Shown: positions 37,501 through 51,000 of the stretch, in pieces
How positions within the stretch are numbered: position 1 is the first letter of the stretch
Layout of the letters: each line of letters opens with the position of its first letter
Source: Yponomeuta sedellus
Taxonomy: Eukaryota; Arthropoda; Insecta; Lepidoptera; Yponomeutidae
Length of the DNA: 64,000 nt
Direction of reading: 5' to 3'
NCBI GenBank assembly: GCA_934045075.1
Contig: OW203721.1
Location: forward strand, 15,036,678-15,100,677
Program-made: the position numbers and the translations under genes
The notes under the pieces: generated by a model
What the model was told of the DNA's origin: nothing
The model's input: only the letters and a program-made list of their open reading frames with translations
Database searches by the model: none

Positions 37501-40500
37501 ATTTAGTAGGCAGAATATAATTAACTAAATTGCCGACGTTGCGGCAACGTTGCGGTTGCGTCACGGGTAGACAAAAGTGGCGAGTACAGTCAACTACAGT
37601 TAGTGTAGCGAGGGTAGGCAGTCTACCCTCAAGCATTGCCTCATGTCACTTTTAGTTTTTCGCAGCCGGCCGGCAGGCCGGCACACAATACTCACTATGA
37701 CCGCGAACAGGTCCGGTGATAGGAGTAAGGCGCGTGATTTGTATTTACTTAGCACTCGTTTCCCAGTGCGTGAAAGTTTAAAACAATACTCAATACTTAA
37801 TAATTTATTGCATTCCACAAGTATATACACGAGACATAACTAAAAATATGGACAATCTTCTGTGTTGAAATTCTTGTGTTTTTAACTTCGGAAATTAAGA
37901 TAATGAGCTTTTTTGACAACTGTCAGTTGGGTTCACCAAAATTAATTAGATGGCAATGTGCGCAATACATTCTGGGAACAGCGAATAAAAAATCTTTCCA
38001 ATCAATGAGTGAGTGACAGAATGATAGAGTAGAATGTAGATTTTATATGCGTTACCAGAAATCAAAGAAACCTCGCTGCATACTATCCGCTATGAAGACA
38101 GGTTTATTTAGTTTCTGGTCGGCTGGTCTTCCTTAGATAGGGTTCGATCGATCAAAGAAGGTATTATATCCTGCTAAGCCCCGGAGGTAACACTTCAAGT
38201 ATTCTAAAACTACGTATATTTTGAAGAACTTTTTCTTCATTCTGTCCAAAAAATTATGAGGAAAGTATAGGACCTGAACAGTAAGTGTTCCGGACTTCCT
38301 TCTAAACCATTGGGTGTGAATTAAGAAAGTTATTCGTTGTGTACTTTTTCTGGGACGCCAGGGCTTAGGAAGGTATAATTCATTCAGATGTATAATAGAT
38401 ATACATCTGAAAAAAAAATTTTCTACATCTCCTTCCTTCTCCAATATATTATTGCGGCCCATCGAAAGGTTGTCTGGGAGAGATTGCTTTTAGTTATAAA
38501 GCCTGTGTTAGGTTAAGAAATATCTGTGTAATTTCCTTTTCTATGTACAAAAAAGCACCCTCCATGCAATCCACTGTTCCGTCCAGCTGTACGAGACGCA
38601 GCGGGTGCGGCACGGCATCATGACACTGGGCCCGCCTGGTGCCGGCAAAACCACCTGCATACACACGCTCATGGCAGCGTTGTCGGAGACAGAAAATGTT
38701 CACAAGTGGGTAGCTCATGATCTGAATGCTGAATTTGCATGACCAGCTCGTAATCTACACCGCGGGCACTGACTGAAAACCAGCGCTGTGGCCTCACACC
38801 CTCAGCAAAACGCTGAGTCAGATGCCCTTTGTGGCAACATTGACACACCACAGGCTGTATGCTCTGAGTTTGCCCTGTCCTATCTCGTATTTATGCGAAT
38901 TGTTCTTGTTTTCTATGTACTTTTCTTTCCTGTGATGTGTTAATGTGTTCCAATAAATGTCATTCTTTCTTTCACTTTGACAGAACGGTTTTGTCATTAG
39001 TTTTATACCGTAGAACAGTGTTCCGCAAAGTGTGTGCCGCGGCACATTGGTGCACCGTAGACATTAGAAGGTGTGCTTCGAACAAAATATTAGGTTTTAC
39101 TAAAACTTAACTGAAGCCGTTGGTGCCGGCTGTCATGTAATGGCAGTCGTTAAGCCATGTCAGAGTCCTTAGGACGGCTTGATAACTTCTGATAGTAAGG
39201 CCCGCCACTGTCTTACAATCCTCCATCGCCCTCGTGGTGGAGTGTGGCCTAACCTTCCTCCGATGCATGAAGAGACCGGTGTCCCAGCAGTGGGGACATA
39301 CAAGGGTTGATATCGCCAAAAAAATATCGTTCTCAGGGGAAATTTAATCTAGGTTTTTTTTCGGTGTCACTTTTTACAAAGCAGTATTTAAAAAAAACCA
39401 AGAGTACAATAGTAAAGTAAAAAAAAGTATGTACCTCTGAAATTTCCAAATGTACCTTGAACACAATATGCTTGCAGAACACTGCCGTAGACCACCGGAA
39501 CCCACCAGAACCCACGGAAAAATCCAAAAAGCAATAAAATTGTCTCGGGGTTTGATAAAGTTTATTCATTCCCTGAAACAAAGCGAATGCTTAAAAGATC
39601 TACACTTAGCTTTCAGCTATAAGTTGAAATAGAAGACGTGTAGTCTCCCTCTCTCCTCTCACTCGTTCTATTAATCTAATGAAATTGCAGGGAAATGCGG
39701 ATGAACCCGAAGGCGATAACCGCGGCGCAGATGTTCGGACGGCTCGACGTCGCCACCAACGACTGGACCGATGGCATCTTCTCCGCACTCTGGCGCAAAA
39801 CACTCAAGATTAAGACCGGCGAGCACATTTGGCTAGGTGAGTAGGCAGCCTTATTATTTATTAACGAAAGTCTACTTTCTTTAATAATTTGCAAAACATA
39901 CGTGTTGTGTAAATCAGTATTTTCGTTTGGTTATCTTGAATGTTATGATGAAAATAAGACCGATAGTTTTGAAAAAGTTCTGGGTAAATTACATGAGGTT
40001 TTTTTTACTACAGGTACCAAATTGTAGGGAAATGTTTATATAACATAACTAGCTGGTGCCCGCCACGTCGTCTGCGCAGGATTAGTGCACACTATCGGGT
40101 TATCAAGTACCTTATGTTTATACTATTTTTATTTTTAATGCACTAACCCGTGCTAAGGACAAATTTAAAAACCTATTTAGAGGCTAAAAATTTCACCCAT
40201 GTCGGGATTCGAACCCGCAACCTCTGGCTATCCGTGCCAGCGCTCTACCAATTGAGCGCTGGCACGGATAGCCAGAGGTTGCGGGCTCGAATCCCGGCAT
40301 GGGTGAAATTTTTAGCCTCTTAATAGGTTTTTAAAGTACCTTATGTCTCAATTCGAATATTTTTCTATCTGTACGCCAAGTTTCATGTACCTAAATACGT
40401 TCAGCGGTTATTGCGTGATTTAGTAACCTCCAAACATCTTCACAAACTTTCACATTTATTATAATACAAGATAAAGTACCCGTGATCCCTTCACATTTAA

Positions 40501-42026
40501 TTTCACAAAATGAAATGATGTTCATCTATCACTTATTCCTCACTTCCTTCTTTCACTCAGTCTTGGACGGCCCCGTGGACAGCATTTGGATAGAGAACCT
40601 CAATTCGGTACTAGACGACAATAAAACCCTGACCCTGGCCAACGGCGATCGGCTGACCATGTCACCAACTTCCAAGATCATCTTCGAACCGGAGAACATT
40701 GATAATGCTTCGCCAGCCACGGTCTCCAGAAACGGGATGGTCTACATGAGCTCCTCGGGCTTGGACTGGGATCCAGGTTAGTTTTGCTTAACTGGGATGC
40801 TGCCGTCTACTATTCCTCTATACGTACACCCCTGGCTCAGCGACCACAAGTGGTCTTTGGCCTCCGACACGCGAAGTCGCCAATATGCCTGTACAGGACC
40901 TTGTTGCCCTTGAATGTATATTTTAGTAGGATGGGAATTTGATAAACTCTCCCAATGCTGAGTGTAAGTGTATTCGAATGCCCGGCATTCACTTTGGTCA
41001 TGACCAAAGCCAAAGGCTTTTCCTGACGCTTTAGACCAGATCGCCAGTCCATCTTCAACAGCTTTCATATGGCTTAAATTGTTTTAACACGACAAATATG
41101 TCCCATGGGTACTTAAGGGTTTTATTGTAATACACCCCAAAATATCACCGATTTCATACATTCTTCAGAGCTAACTAATATATTTTCTGTACTTTTTTGG
41201 AAAAACAATAGAAAATAAAACATTTAAGTGAAAGTTGGCCAAGGTGACGTTCACCGGTTGATTGCCGGTTCCATTTTCTGTAATTACTAACAACTTGCCA
41301 ATGAATACCTGCGCATTTCCCATCAACTTTTAATCAAAAGCATGATTATTTTTGATGGTATGATGCTGGCATCATAATAAAATTTCCCCGACCCCTTAAG
41401 TTACATCCGACTAATTATTTGGTTTAATTTTACCATTCCGTAGTCCTGACCGCCTGGCTGAAGTCCCGCTCGGCGCGCGAGAACGAAGTGTTCACGGCGC
41501 TGTTCCAGCAGACGTTCCCGCTGATCTACACGTGGTGCACGCAGAACCTGCAGTTCAGCATGCGCGTCCTGCAGGCCAACATCATCCTGCAGATGCTGAA
41601 TCTCCTCGAAGGGCTGGTGCCGCCTCAGGTCGTGGAGACCGAGGATCCGTCGGCCAGCAAGTCTGTGAACGGAGATATTGATGACGACGATGAGAAGGAA
41701 AAGGTAAGATTACGAACGTTAACTCATTCCTGTATCCCGGAAGACAGAGGCCAGGGTTTACCATTATGTCCCTTCCGTCCGTAACAGCAGCAGCACGGTG
41801 GCCCAGTGGGTGGAACAATGAACTCGGAAGCAAGAGACCCAGGTTTGATTTTAGCGCGGGCATGCACCAATAACTTTGTTTTCTAACAGTTATGAAGATT
41901 TTTGAAGTTATTGTAACAACCCCACTCGCTAACGGTGAAGGAAAACGTCATGAGGAAACTTGAGTGGATGAGGTGTCCAAATACCTCAGTGCTTGAAATT
42001 ACCAATCGGCGGTAATTAAGCCCATA

Positions 42027-42074
<48 letters not shown>

Positions 42075-45000
42075 GAGAAGGCCTGTGCCCTGCAGTGAGA
42101 CGTTTATAGCCTACTTAACAAATGTCCGTCTAAGGCGTACTTTAAGAAAAAGAAAACAATGGTCATGAGTATTTTGTACGATTTTCTTAGAACCTGCACA
42201 GGTTTTAAGAAAAACATCATAGTTGTATGGTACAACGTTACTATAATGTTTGGCTAAGATGATGACTCAGAAACTACAATTTATCATACCATGCTATCCA
42301 ACATATAGGCTAAATGAAAAAAAAGTAGCGTTAATTCCTAAAAAAGCGGCATGTCATATAGTGGATGCAGACTTGAGTATCAGTTAAACAAAATAGTGCA
42401 CGCTGCACATAGAATACGCCGATGTAAAGATTTCCTGGTTTGAAAGTAATGCAAGAATAAATAAATCGCGACTGATCAGCGTCAACGTCGGAAATGGTTA
42501 AACTCAGCACGTCGATATCAGATCGACCTATCTAAAGATTTGTATTAAAATAAGAGGACCGTATTCTGTTTGATAATATCCATTAACATAGGAGGTCCGT
42601 ATTATATTTCAGGTCGAAGAGATAGTCCTGTACACGCCAGAGCACCTGCACAAAGTCTACGTCTTTACCTTAGTATGGGGCTTCGGGTCGCTACTGGAGA
42701 CAAACGACCGAGTCCGCTTCGACAGCCACCTCAAGCAGAAGTTCGGAGAGACCCTACAATTGCCGCGACACCCCGCCGGGAAACCCAGCATCGCCTTCGA
42801 CTTCTACGTGAAGCCACCAGGAAAATGGGAGCTCTGGGATGACCTGGTAACACACTACCAGTACCCTGACACCACCACGCCCGACTATGCCACAATCCTC
42901 GTCCCCATTGTCGATAACGTAAGGATCAATTACCTGATTCATTGCATCGCGAAGCAGGGGAAAGCCGTACTGCTGCTGGGAGAGCAAGGCTCGGCCAAGA
43001 CCGTTATGATGAAGGCTTATATGAAAAACGCGAACCCGGAACAGTTCATGGGACGCTCGTTTAACTTTTCCTCAGCGACCAGCCCGTACCAGTTCCAGAA
43101 GACAATAGAAAGCTACGTAGAGAAGCGCAGTGGCATGACCTTCGGGCCTCCGGGCGGTAAGAAAATGCTGGTTTTTATAGACGACGTGAACCTGCCGCAG
43201 ATAAACGAGTGGGGCGATCAGATCACCAATGAGATTGTTCGCCAGACTATGGGTATGGGCGGGTTCTACAGCCTGGAGAAACCCGGAGACTTCACTACCA
43301 TCGTCGATATACAGTTCCTGGCCGCTATGGGGCAACCTGGTGAGATATAAACCGGTTTATGGTAAATATTTTCGTTAGAGTCCAGATTTTGTTGATTGGA
43401 CAATCGATGCGTCTCTGGGCTATCAAAGTAAATTGATAATCACTTCCACAAAACACAATCACTTTTCCTGATCTGAAACTAAACATGTGCCCAGACTAAG
43501 GCCATTTGTACAAATGTACGGCGGCCTCCAGTAGAAATCGACCCCACTTGAGGTGATCAGACGAGATATCGCTAGACCAACGAGGTAGCCAAGCGCTTTT
43601 GAGGCAATTGAAGCGGCGTGGGTGGTCACATATTCCGAAGAACCAATTGTTGAATTAGTAACATTGTATATTTTGAGTAGTAACATTGCAACATTCTCGA
43701 TTGGAGATCATGAATTGACAAATGCTGCATAGGGTTCACTGAGCCACGTTCTCGTTGGACCGACGTTCTGAATCAGAGTGACTATGTCCAGCAGTGGACT
43801 AGTACGGGCTGATTAATTGGCTGGCTGGCTAGCCGATCACTCACACACTAATTTTTTTAAATATATTTATTTATTCATTCGTTCATTCATTCATCCATTT
43901 ATTCATTCATTCATACATTCATTCATTTATTTTATTTATTCATTCGTTTCTTCTCAGGCGGTGGCAGGAACGACATCCCGGGGCGTCTGAAGCGACAATT
44001 CGCCATCTTCAACTGCCCGTTGCCAAATAACGAAGCCATCGACAAGATCTTCAAGGTGATCGGCGAGGGCCACTATAACACAAAGCGCGGTTTCTCGCCC
44101 GACGTCCGGACTCTCATCAAAAAGGTTGGTACAAACAGGCCAAGTGTGAGATATACTCCGGCACCGAGGTTAACGTCACAGGCATATTTTCATTCATACA
44201 GTACAGGACCTTTGGACCCCGCTCTCACTTAGTTATTTTTGAAAAGGTTGTGATATTTTAAGCTCTTTATTAGGTAATGAATCGCACTAAGTTGGCACAT
44301 TTATGTAGTACCATAGTATTTTGGGATAAAGTTTAAAAACCGTGTTTTATGTTGATGAAGCGCCTTATTTTTGTATTAGTTTGAAGAAATGTTACTTATT
44401 ACGGCTCAAGACAAAAATCGCTTTTAGGTTAGACGGGCCTATCGCCAAAACAAATCGCATGTATTCTCTCCAATATGAACTCTTGCATCGACGTTCTAGT
44501 CGCATCTGGCCATATCTAGAACCACACTTGTCTTCGCGACCGATGGCGTAGACAAGTATGGTTCCGGTTCCGGTGACGTGCCGATCTATCGATCCAGGTT
44601 AATGGTCGCGTTAGAGGCATTACATACAAAGGTTGAGCACATATAAAGGAAAGGTTTATCGCACGTGGCGTGGTGCAGGACGCGTACATTGCATCAGTGA
44701 GGTGCTACCTTAATTATTATCCAATTCTAGAACAACATCTGCACCACGACTTGTTTACATTATGACAACTCTCACAGGTCATCCCGCTGACAAGGGAACT
44801 ATGGCAGAAGACACGGATCAACCTTCTCCCCACCCCAGCGAAGTTCCACTACGTTTTTTCCCTACGCGATCTGTCCCGCGTGTGGCAAGGCATGGTGGGG
44901 ACCCTACCGACGGTCATAGAGTCGGAGCGCTGTCTCATGCTGCTCTGGAAGCACGAGTGCTCTCGCGTGTTCTCCGACCGGTTCACTCATCAAGCGGACA

Positions 45001-48000
45001 AGGAGTGGTTTTCGAAGGCGCTGTTTGAGACCGCAGAACACACGCTGGGCCTCGAGTACAGGAAGATGATGGACGCTGAGCCGGTGTTTGTGGACTTCAT
45101 GAGGTGATTGTATTTTGTGCTTTCGTGCATACTAGATTGCAATGCACATTGCACACTCTTCAAAACTGCAATCTCTTCGCCATTATAAACAAAACCTCGA
45201 AGTTTTGTCCATCATCCACTTACGCGTGCTTCTTCTTTTTATATATTTTGTTGTGTGAATGTTCTCTAGTTTCGGTGGGATTTTTTTTCTTATAGCTTTA
45301 TTTAATTTGTCTTTTCCTAGTACCAAGTTCTTCATAAGTTCGACGAAGGAAGTTTCTTTATGATATGGTGAAATTCAGTATCTTGAGTTTCAAACCTTAG
45401 CCATTTCAATTGATTAACAACACAGAACATAAAAAAAGAGTAGAAGTCGTAAGTGGGCGGTGCTCGCGTGCCTCACATTAGCAATGTATTGCCTATGCGT
45501 AGTCGGTGACAGTTTTGTTGACTTCAGTTGCCGTGCGCTTCTAGTAAAGAAAAAATGGTGAAAACTTGATTAAAATGCCTTGTTATGCTGTGTTAGAGAG
45601 CAAATATAAAAGTTGGGGACCAAAATATACCGATCATGCCGTAACATTTCATCTGTAAGATGTATTTCATTATATTTTTAATTAAATTTGTAATGACATG
45701 AACACGGAAACCAATCCGAAAATGAGAAAGTGAAACCACCTTTATTTACTGGTTAATAAAGTTAAATTTTCATCGAAGAAATTGTACATTCTCTAGAAGT
45801 TTCTGTCAAAATTTGAATTCTACTCAATTACGGATGGGGGCACACATGATAAAAATCTATCGATAATTTATTGTCTATGACGTAGTAGTCATACATACTT
45901 AACGGTACTTAGGTATTGTAAATTCCAATTCGTCTAAGTAGGTAATAGTAAATTACACAACTAGGGTGGTAATACAAAGAAAGGCCGAGATCGCAGAAGT
46001 TTGCGGCCCGAGCTGTAAGCGAGGGACGTAAATATGCGATCGAGAGCTTTATTACCTCCCGTGTTGTGTACATCTTTTTATGTCCACACTTGGCCAGAAA
46101 GCGGCTTGTTCCGTACGCGCAGCGTGCGGAAAAAGCCACTTTATTGCCAGGTGTGACATAAAATAATTATTGTTATTTTATACCTACTTCCTAAGTGCCT
46201 TTTCAAATGCTTCCGGTCGCCGGGCCGGGTAAAGTAGTAATGTATGAGCTCTTGTCGCCGGCTGGTTGTTGTGCATGTGAAAACTGTCATTGGAGCACAG
46301 CTAGATCGCGATATAGTTTTTCTTGTGCTGACTGAAAATCAGTGTTGCAGGCCCAGCCTGCAGCAAATGCTGAGTCAGCTACCTGTTTGTGGCTGCGGAG
46401 ATACAATGCCCTTCTAAATTGTAAATGTTTGTTTTATATCGTATTCTTTGTTATATAATATTTTTCTTTGTTCTTTCTTTTCTTATTTGTCTGTATTATT
46501 TTAATATCGTTATGTGTGTTATGTGTATTGTATCTTTGTGGCTTCAAATAAATGTCTCTCTCTCTCTCTCCCTTCACCAGTTTATAAGTGACTGAAATAT
46601 CTAAGAAACTATCAAAGTACTTTTAATCAAATACAACAGAAAACCGTGGCAATGATACAACAACCCTCTCGGAATCAAAACAATTTGGAAGTGAGTTTTC
46701 GTTTAGTTTTCCTAAGAAACCGAATACGAAAGTAAAATGGATGGCAGCGACAGGAAGGCAAAATTGGTTCAAAACGACGATGAGCACAATATATTCAGAG
46801 CATTTTCATGAACACTTCTTTAACTAAAAAAGGCGGAAGGTGGCACTTATGCAGCAATACCAGAAAAAAATGTGCTTCACTTCCAGGTTAGAATATAAAT
46901 ATATTAGTACCATCATCAATAAAATTAGTATAACGTATGAAACATGGCGTACAGATAGACAAAGATCTGAATTGAGTCGTAGAATACATGATATTTCCCG
47001 TGTTATATTTTCTAACGCCCGCGAAGCAGCGGGTTAAAGGTAGTTTTAAATAAGAGAATATTTTAAAATATGAAATCTACCAGATTGTTTTCTTTGTGCA
47101 TCTATTTACCCTATTAGTGTTGAATCTTTATTGCTCAAAAAGATAATGTGAAAAAGACGCATTTTCTACCAGTCAACCCGCAGGCAAAAAAGAAATAGCT
47201 AAAAATTCTTCTAAGTACCAGTATTCGTATTCGGCCATTAATGTGTTAAAGTGTTTGTACGGGTATAATTTGTCGATAGGTTCTCCCTATCGACAATCTA
47301 GAACTCGCATTGTCCCATCCCAAACTGAGAATGTACTTGTTTCTCAATTTTGACCTTTATGTCTTAGTAGGTAAGTTCTTTTCGGTCCGACACGGCGCTA
47401 GTTCCATCTAGTGTAGAGTAGCGTTACTACAAAATGTCAACCTTAATTTCATCATTGTCATTTGACTTTGATCATTGTTGACATTATAAAAAAGTGCATA
47501 TTGTAATTGAAACTTTTATGATGTACACCTTTTCGGCATTGAATTTATTTACCAATGGCAGCTCGGCATTCGTAGTGTGCGTTTGGTTTATAAGTATCAG
47601 TTTGGTTACACTGGTTTTCGTACTAATGTGTCATGTCGCTACTTCTACTCTTTTTTTATGTTCTGTGATTAACGACGTAACTCCTAAGCTTAATAAGTCT
47701 GCCTACCATGCAAGAGGTCCCGGGTTCGAATCCCGGCTGGAAACAAAAAAAAAAGTCCAGGTCTTGGATGTTTACAGGTTTGTGATGTCGTTGTTTCTGG
47801 TTCCCACGACACAGGGTATCCTAGTGTGGGGCCAGAAGCAATGTATGTGCCTGTATGTAAATGTTATGTTATGTTATAAATTGCGAATAAATAAATGCGA
47901 GCTTAAAACTGCTTTGGCCCGGATTTTTTTTCACTTTATTAGTTTATCAGGGCGCTTGCACTGTATTTAAGATTACGCGAGTTTAAAACCGGCTTTATTC

Positions 48001-51000
48001 TTTTTCGGTTTTAATTTATTTAACAAAAACCACCTATCTACAGAGACGCGCCGGAGCCGACTGGCGAAGAAGGCGAAGATGCTGACATGGAGCTCCCGAA
48101 GGTCTACGAGCCCGTCTTCCAGTATCACGAGTTGCGTGAGCGCCTTGACATGTTCCTTGCGCAGTTCAACGAAATGGTTCGTGGCTCCGGGATGGACCTG
48201 GTCTTCTTCCCCGACGCTATGCTTCATCTAGTGAAGATATCCCGCGTCATACGGCACCCGCGCGGAAACGTCATGCTGGTCGGCGTCGGAGGTTATTATT
48301 AATATTGTTACGGGCTAGGGTTCTAGATTTGGAGGTAAAACGCCAATGACAACTCTTCGCAAGTTCAAACTGAACTGACTGCGCGCCGCGGCAGCCGCTA
48401 TTTATATCCGCCGGCAAGGGTTCTCGAACATTCCCGTAGGTACCTTCCCTCGGTGCACGTGGCAACGACTGTAGAACAGTTTCATGTAATGGAGTTGTGA
48501 GCCTTATGGTAGTAGACATACGAGTCATTATTGCTTGCAGCGTTACTAAAACGCAACATGCGGCGACTATTCGATAGGCTTCCAGAAGGCTCTATTCTAG
48601 ATGGTTCGCGATAGGACGCGACAATATGTTTTATATAATACATGCTCGCGGCTGGTTTCTGTCTCACCAGTGCCCAGCGTAGGGCATGTAACATAATGAC
48701 CTAAAATTCTTGTAGTGAATCATGAAGTCTGAACAAATAATGAAAGAAAACCAATACGTTCACTATCCGTAATCCATGGCCAGACATCGTCAGGACAGGG
48801 TGTTTCGTTATCTGGCACCACTGCACTGCTGAAAAAAACAGTTATGAAAATGTAAGCCGACATTGCTAAAACCACGGCGACTGTGACGCACCGCCGACGT
48901 ACATACATGATTTGGTCTATTTCTTTGATTTGTGTTTATTAAATTTACTAGTATTCTGCGTCTGAGTCGGGATGTGACTTGGTGCAGATTGACAGAAGTG
49001 GCGGCCGGCATGCTCGTATTTTTTCTTAATAATTTTATTTTTGTTTTGTCCTTAGGTTCCGGGAAGCAGTCCCTAACCAAGCTCTCCACGTTCATAGCCG
49101 GGTATAGGTCCTTCCAGATCGCGCTGACCAGGTCCTATAATGTTGGCAACTTCTTGGAAGACCTGAAGCTCCTTTATAGGTAATTGCAGAAAATGTATTG
49201 TCCGCTACACAGTTTTTTTCAGACATTGAGCTGATATTCATGCACAGTCTTGCACAAACTATAAACTCCAACCAGCAGGGGCCTGCCGCCTACGCATACG
49301 AAGAATACGGTCGGGGAGTACTCTCCCAAATATGTAGATCTTTTTAGCCACGATTAAATGGCCGTTTGATGACGGTGGCTAATCGAATTTAAATTTCCAT
49401 GGATGCCATTAATTCTCGGTTCTGCTTTACAGGTCATGCGGTGTACAAGGCAAGGGCACCACATTCATCTTCACTGATCTGGACATCAAGGAAGAAGGCT
49501 TTCTCGAGTATCTGAACAACATCCTGTCCTCGGGCGTGATCTCCAACCTGTTCACCAAAGACGAGCAGCAGGAGATCATATCGGAGCTGACTCCCATTAT
49601 GAAGCGAGAGAACCAGAAGCGGACCCTCACCAACGAGTTGGTCATGGAGTATTTTCTCAATAGGACTTGCCAGAATCTGCACGTCGTTCTGTGCTTCTCG
49701 CCGGTACGTATATCGAACATAGCTGCCCCTGCACCACTTATGCAAAGAGTTGTTTGTAACGTTTGATATATTTTCTTGTAGATCGACCTTTTTTGAAGTT
49801 TTTGGTCTTATAATGGAATGGCAGTCGTCTAAATTAATGGAAATGCTTTTAAAAGTAACGTTTTAGTAGCACTGATTTTCATCTTATAATGTCCGCTCCC
49901 CAGGTGAGCGAAGCGTTCCGATACCGCGCGCTGCGCTTCCCAGCACTTATCTCCGGCTGCACCATCGACTGGTTCCAGCCCTGGCCCAAAGACGCGCTCG
50001 TCTCCGTCGCAGACCACTTCCTCGCAGAGTTCGAGATCGAGTGTACCAAACAAGTTAAGAAAGAACTGGTCACCGTCCTTGGAACCATTCAAGACGAAGT
50101 GTCAAAGGTCTCAGCGGAATATTTCCAGCGCTTCAGACGCTCCTCTCACGTCACTCCCAAGTCGTACCTCAACTTCATCGGCGGGTACAAGACGATATAT
50201 CAGATGAAGCAAAAGGAACTCGGTGATGGCGCTCTGCGGATGGACACGGGATTAGAAAAGCTCCGCGAGGCTTCCATCTCCGTGGAAGTGCTGAAGAAAG
50301 ATCTCGCGGTCATGGAGCAAGACTTAGCGCTCGCGTCGGAGAAGGCCGGTAGAGTACTGACAGAAGTGACAGAACGGGCCATGCAAGCGGAGATTGTGAA
50401 AAATCAAGTGCAGATCGTCAAAGAGAAGGCTGAGGCTCTGGTGGCGTATATAGCGGAGGAGAAGGAGAAAGCTGAAATAAAGTTGGAAGCTGCGAAGCCG
50501 GCGCTAGAAGAGGCTGAAGCGGCGTTGAACACGATCAAGCCTGCGCATATAGCCACAGTGCGCAAGCTTGGTCGGCCGCCACATCTCATCATGCGAATCA
50601 TGGACTGCGTGCTGATCCTGTTCCAGCGAAGACTGCATCCGCTCATTTCGGACACGGCCGCCCCCTGTCCGAAGCCCTCTTGGGCCGAATCACTTAAGGT
50701 CAGTGTTTTTGTATTTCCTTCTTATAATGTATTTTTAAATTCTATTCGCTTAGAAAATTTTGTTTTAGCATTTTTTAGTCAATACTCAACACTAATATAA
50801 TAACTGATAGAAAGTTCAAAATACAATAACAATTCCAGAAATTAGTTTATACATTTTTTTTGTCTGATGTGATCCTCTTAATTGACGTAGCATCGCCGCT
50901 TCAAGTGCCTCAACCGAAACTACGCACTTAAAAAGTACCGCCATTCACAAGGCGTATTGCGTATGAAGTTGCGCCACTTCAAAACATGGATAACCAAACC

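Larger units (their letters stand above)
45575..46827 (+). pseudogene. Degenerate two-exon THAP-domain relic in intron 33
   Basis: Exon A 45575-45654 ([18 protein letters not shown]...) ends ct|gtaaga. Exon B 46707-46827 starts after gtttag and continues in frame [20 protein letters not shown] then [15 protein letters not shown], ending in TAA. Spacing and motifs (FP..., W..A..R..W, SEHF) match the THAP DNA-binding zinc finger found in P-element-type transposases and host regulators. Two of the C2CH metal ligands appear replaced (E/S near position 9; Y before SEHF), and only 66 residues remain. It is probably a dead copy. Confidence 0.65.

Noticed and set aside
40165..40334. Two tRNA genes in opposite directions
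   Set aside because: Only 3'-half-like tRNA sequence is present in each arm; the D-arm side is replaced by the palindrome centre.
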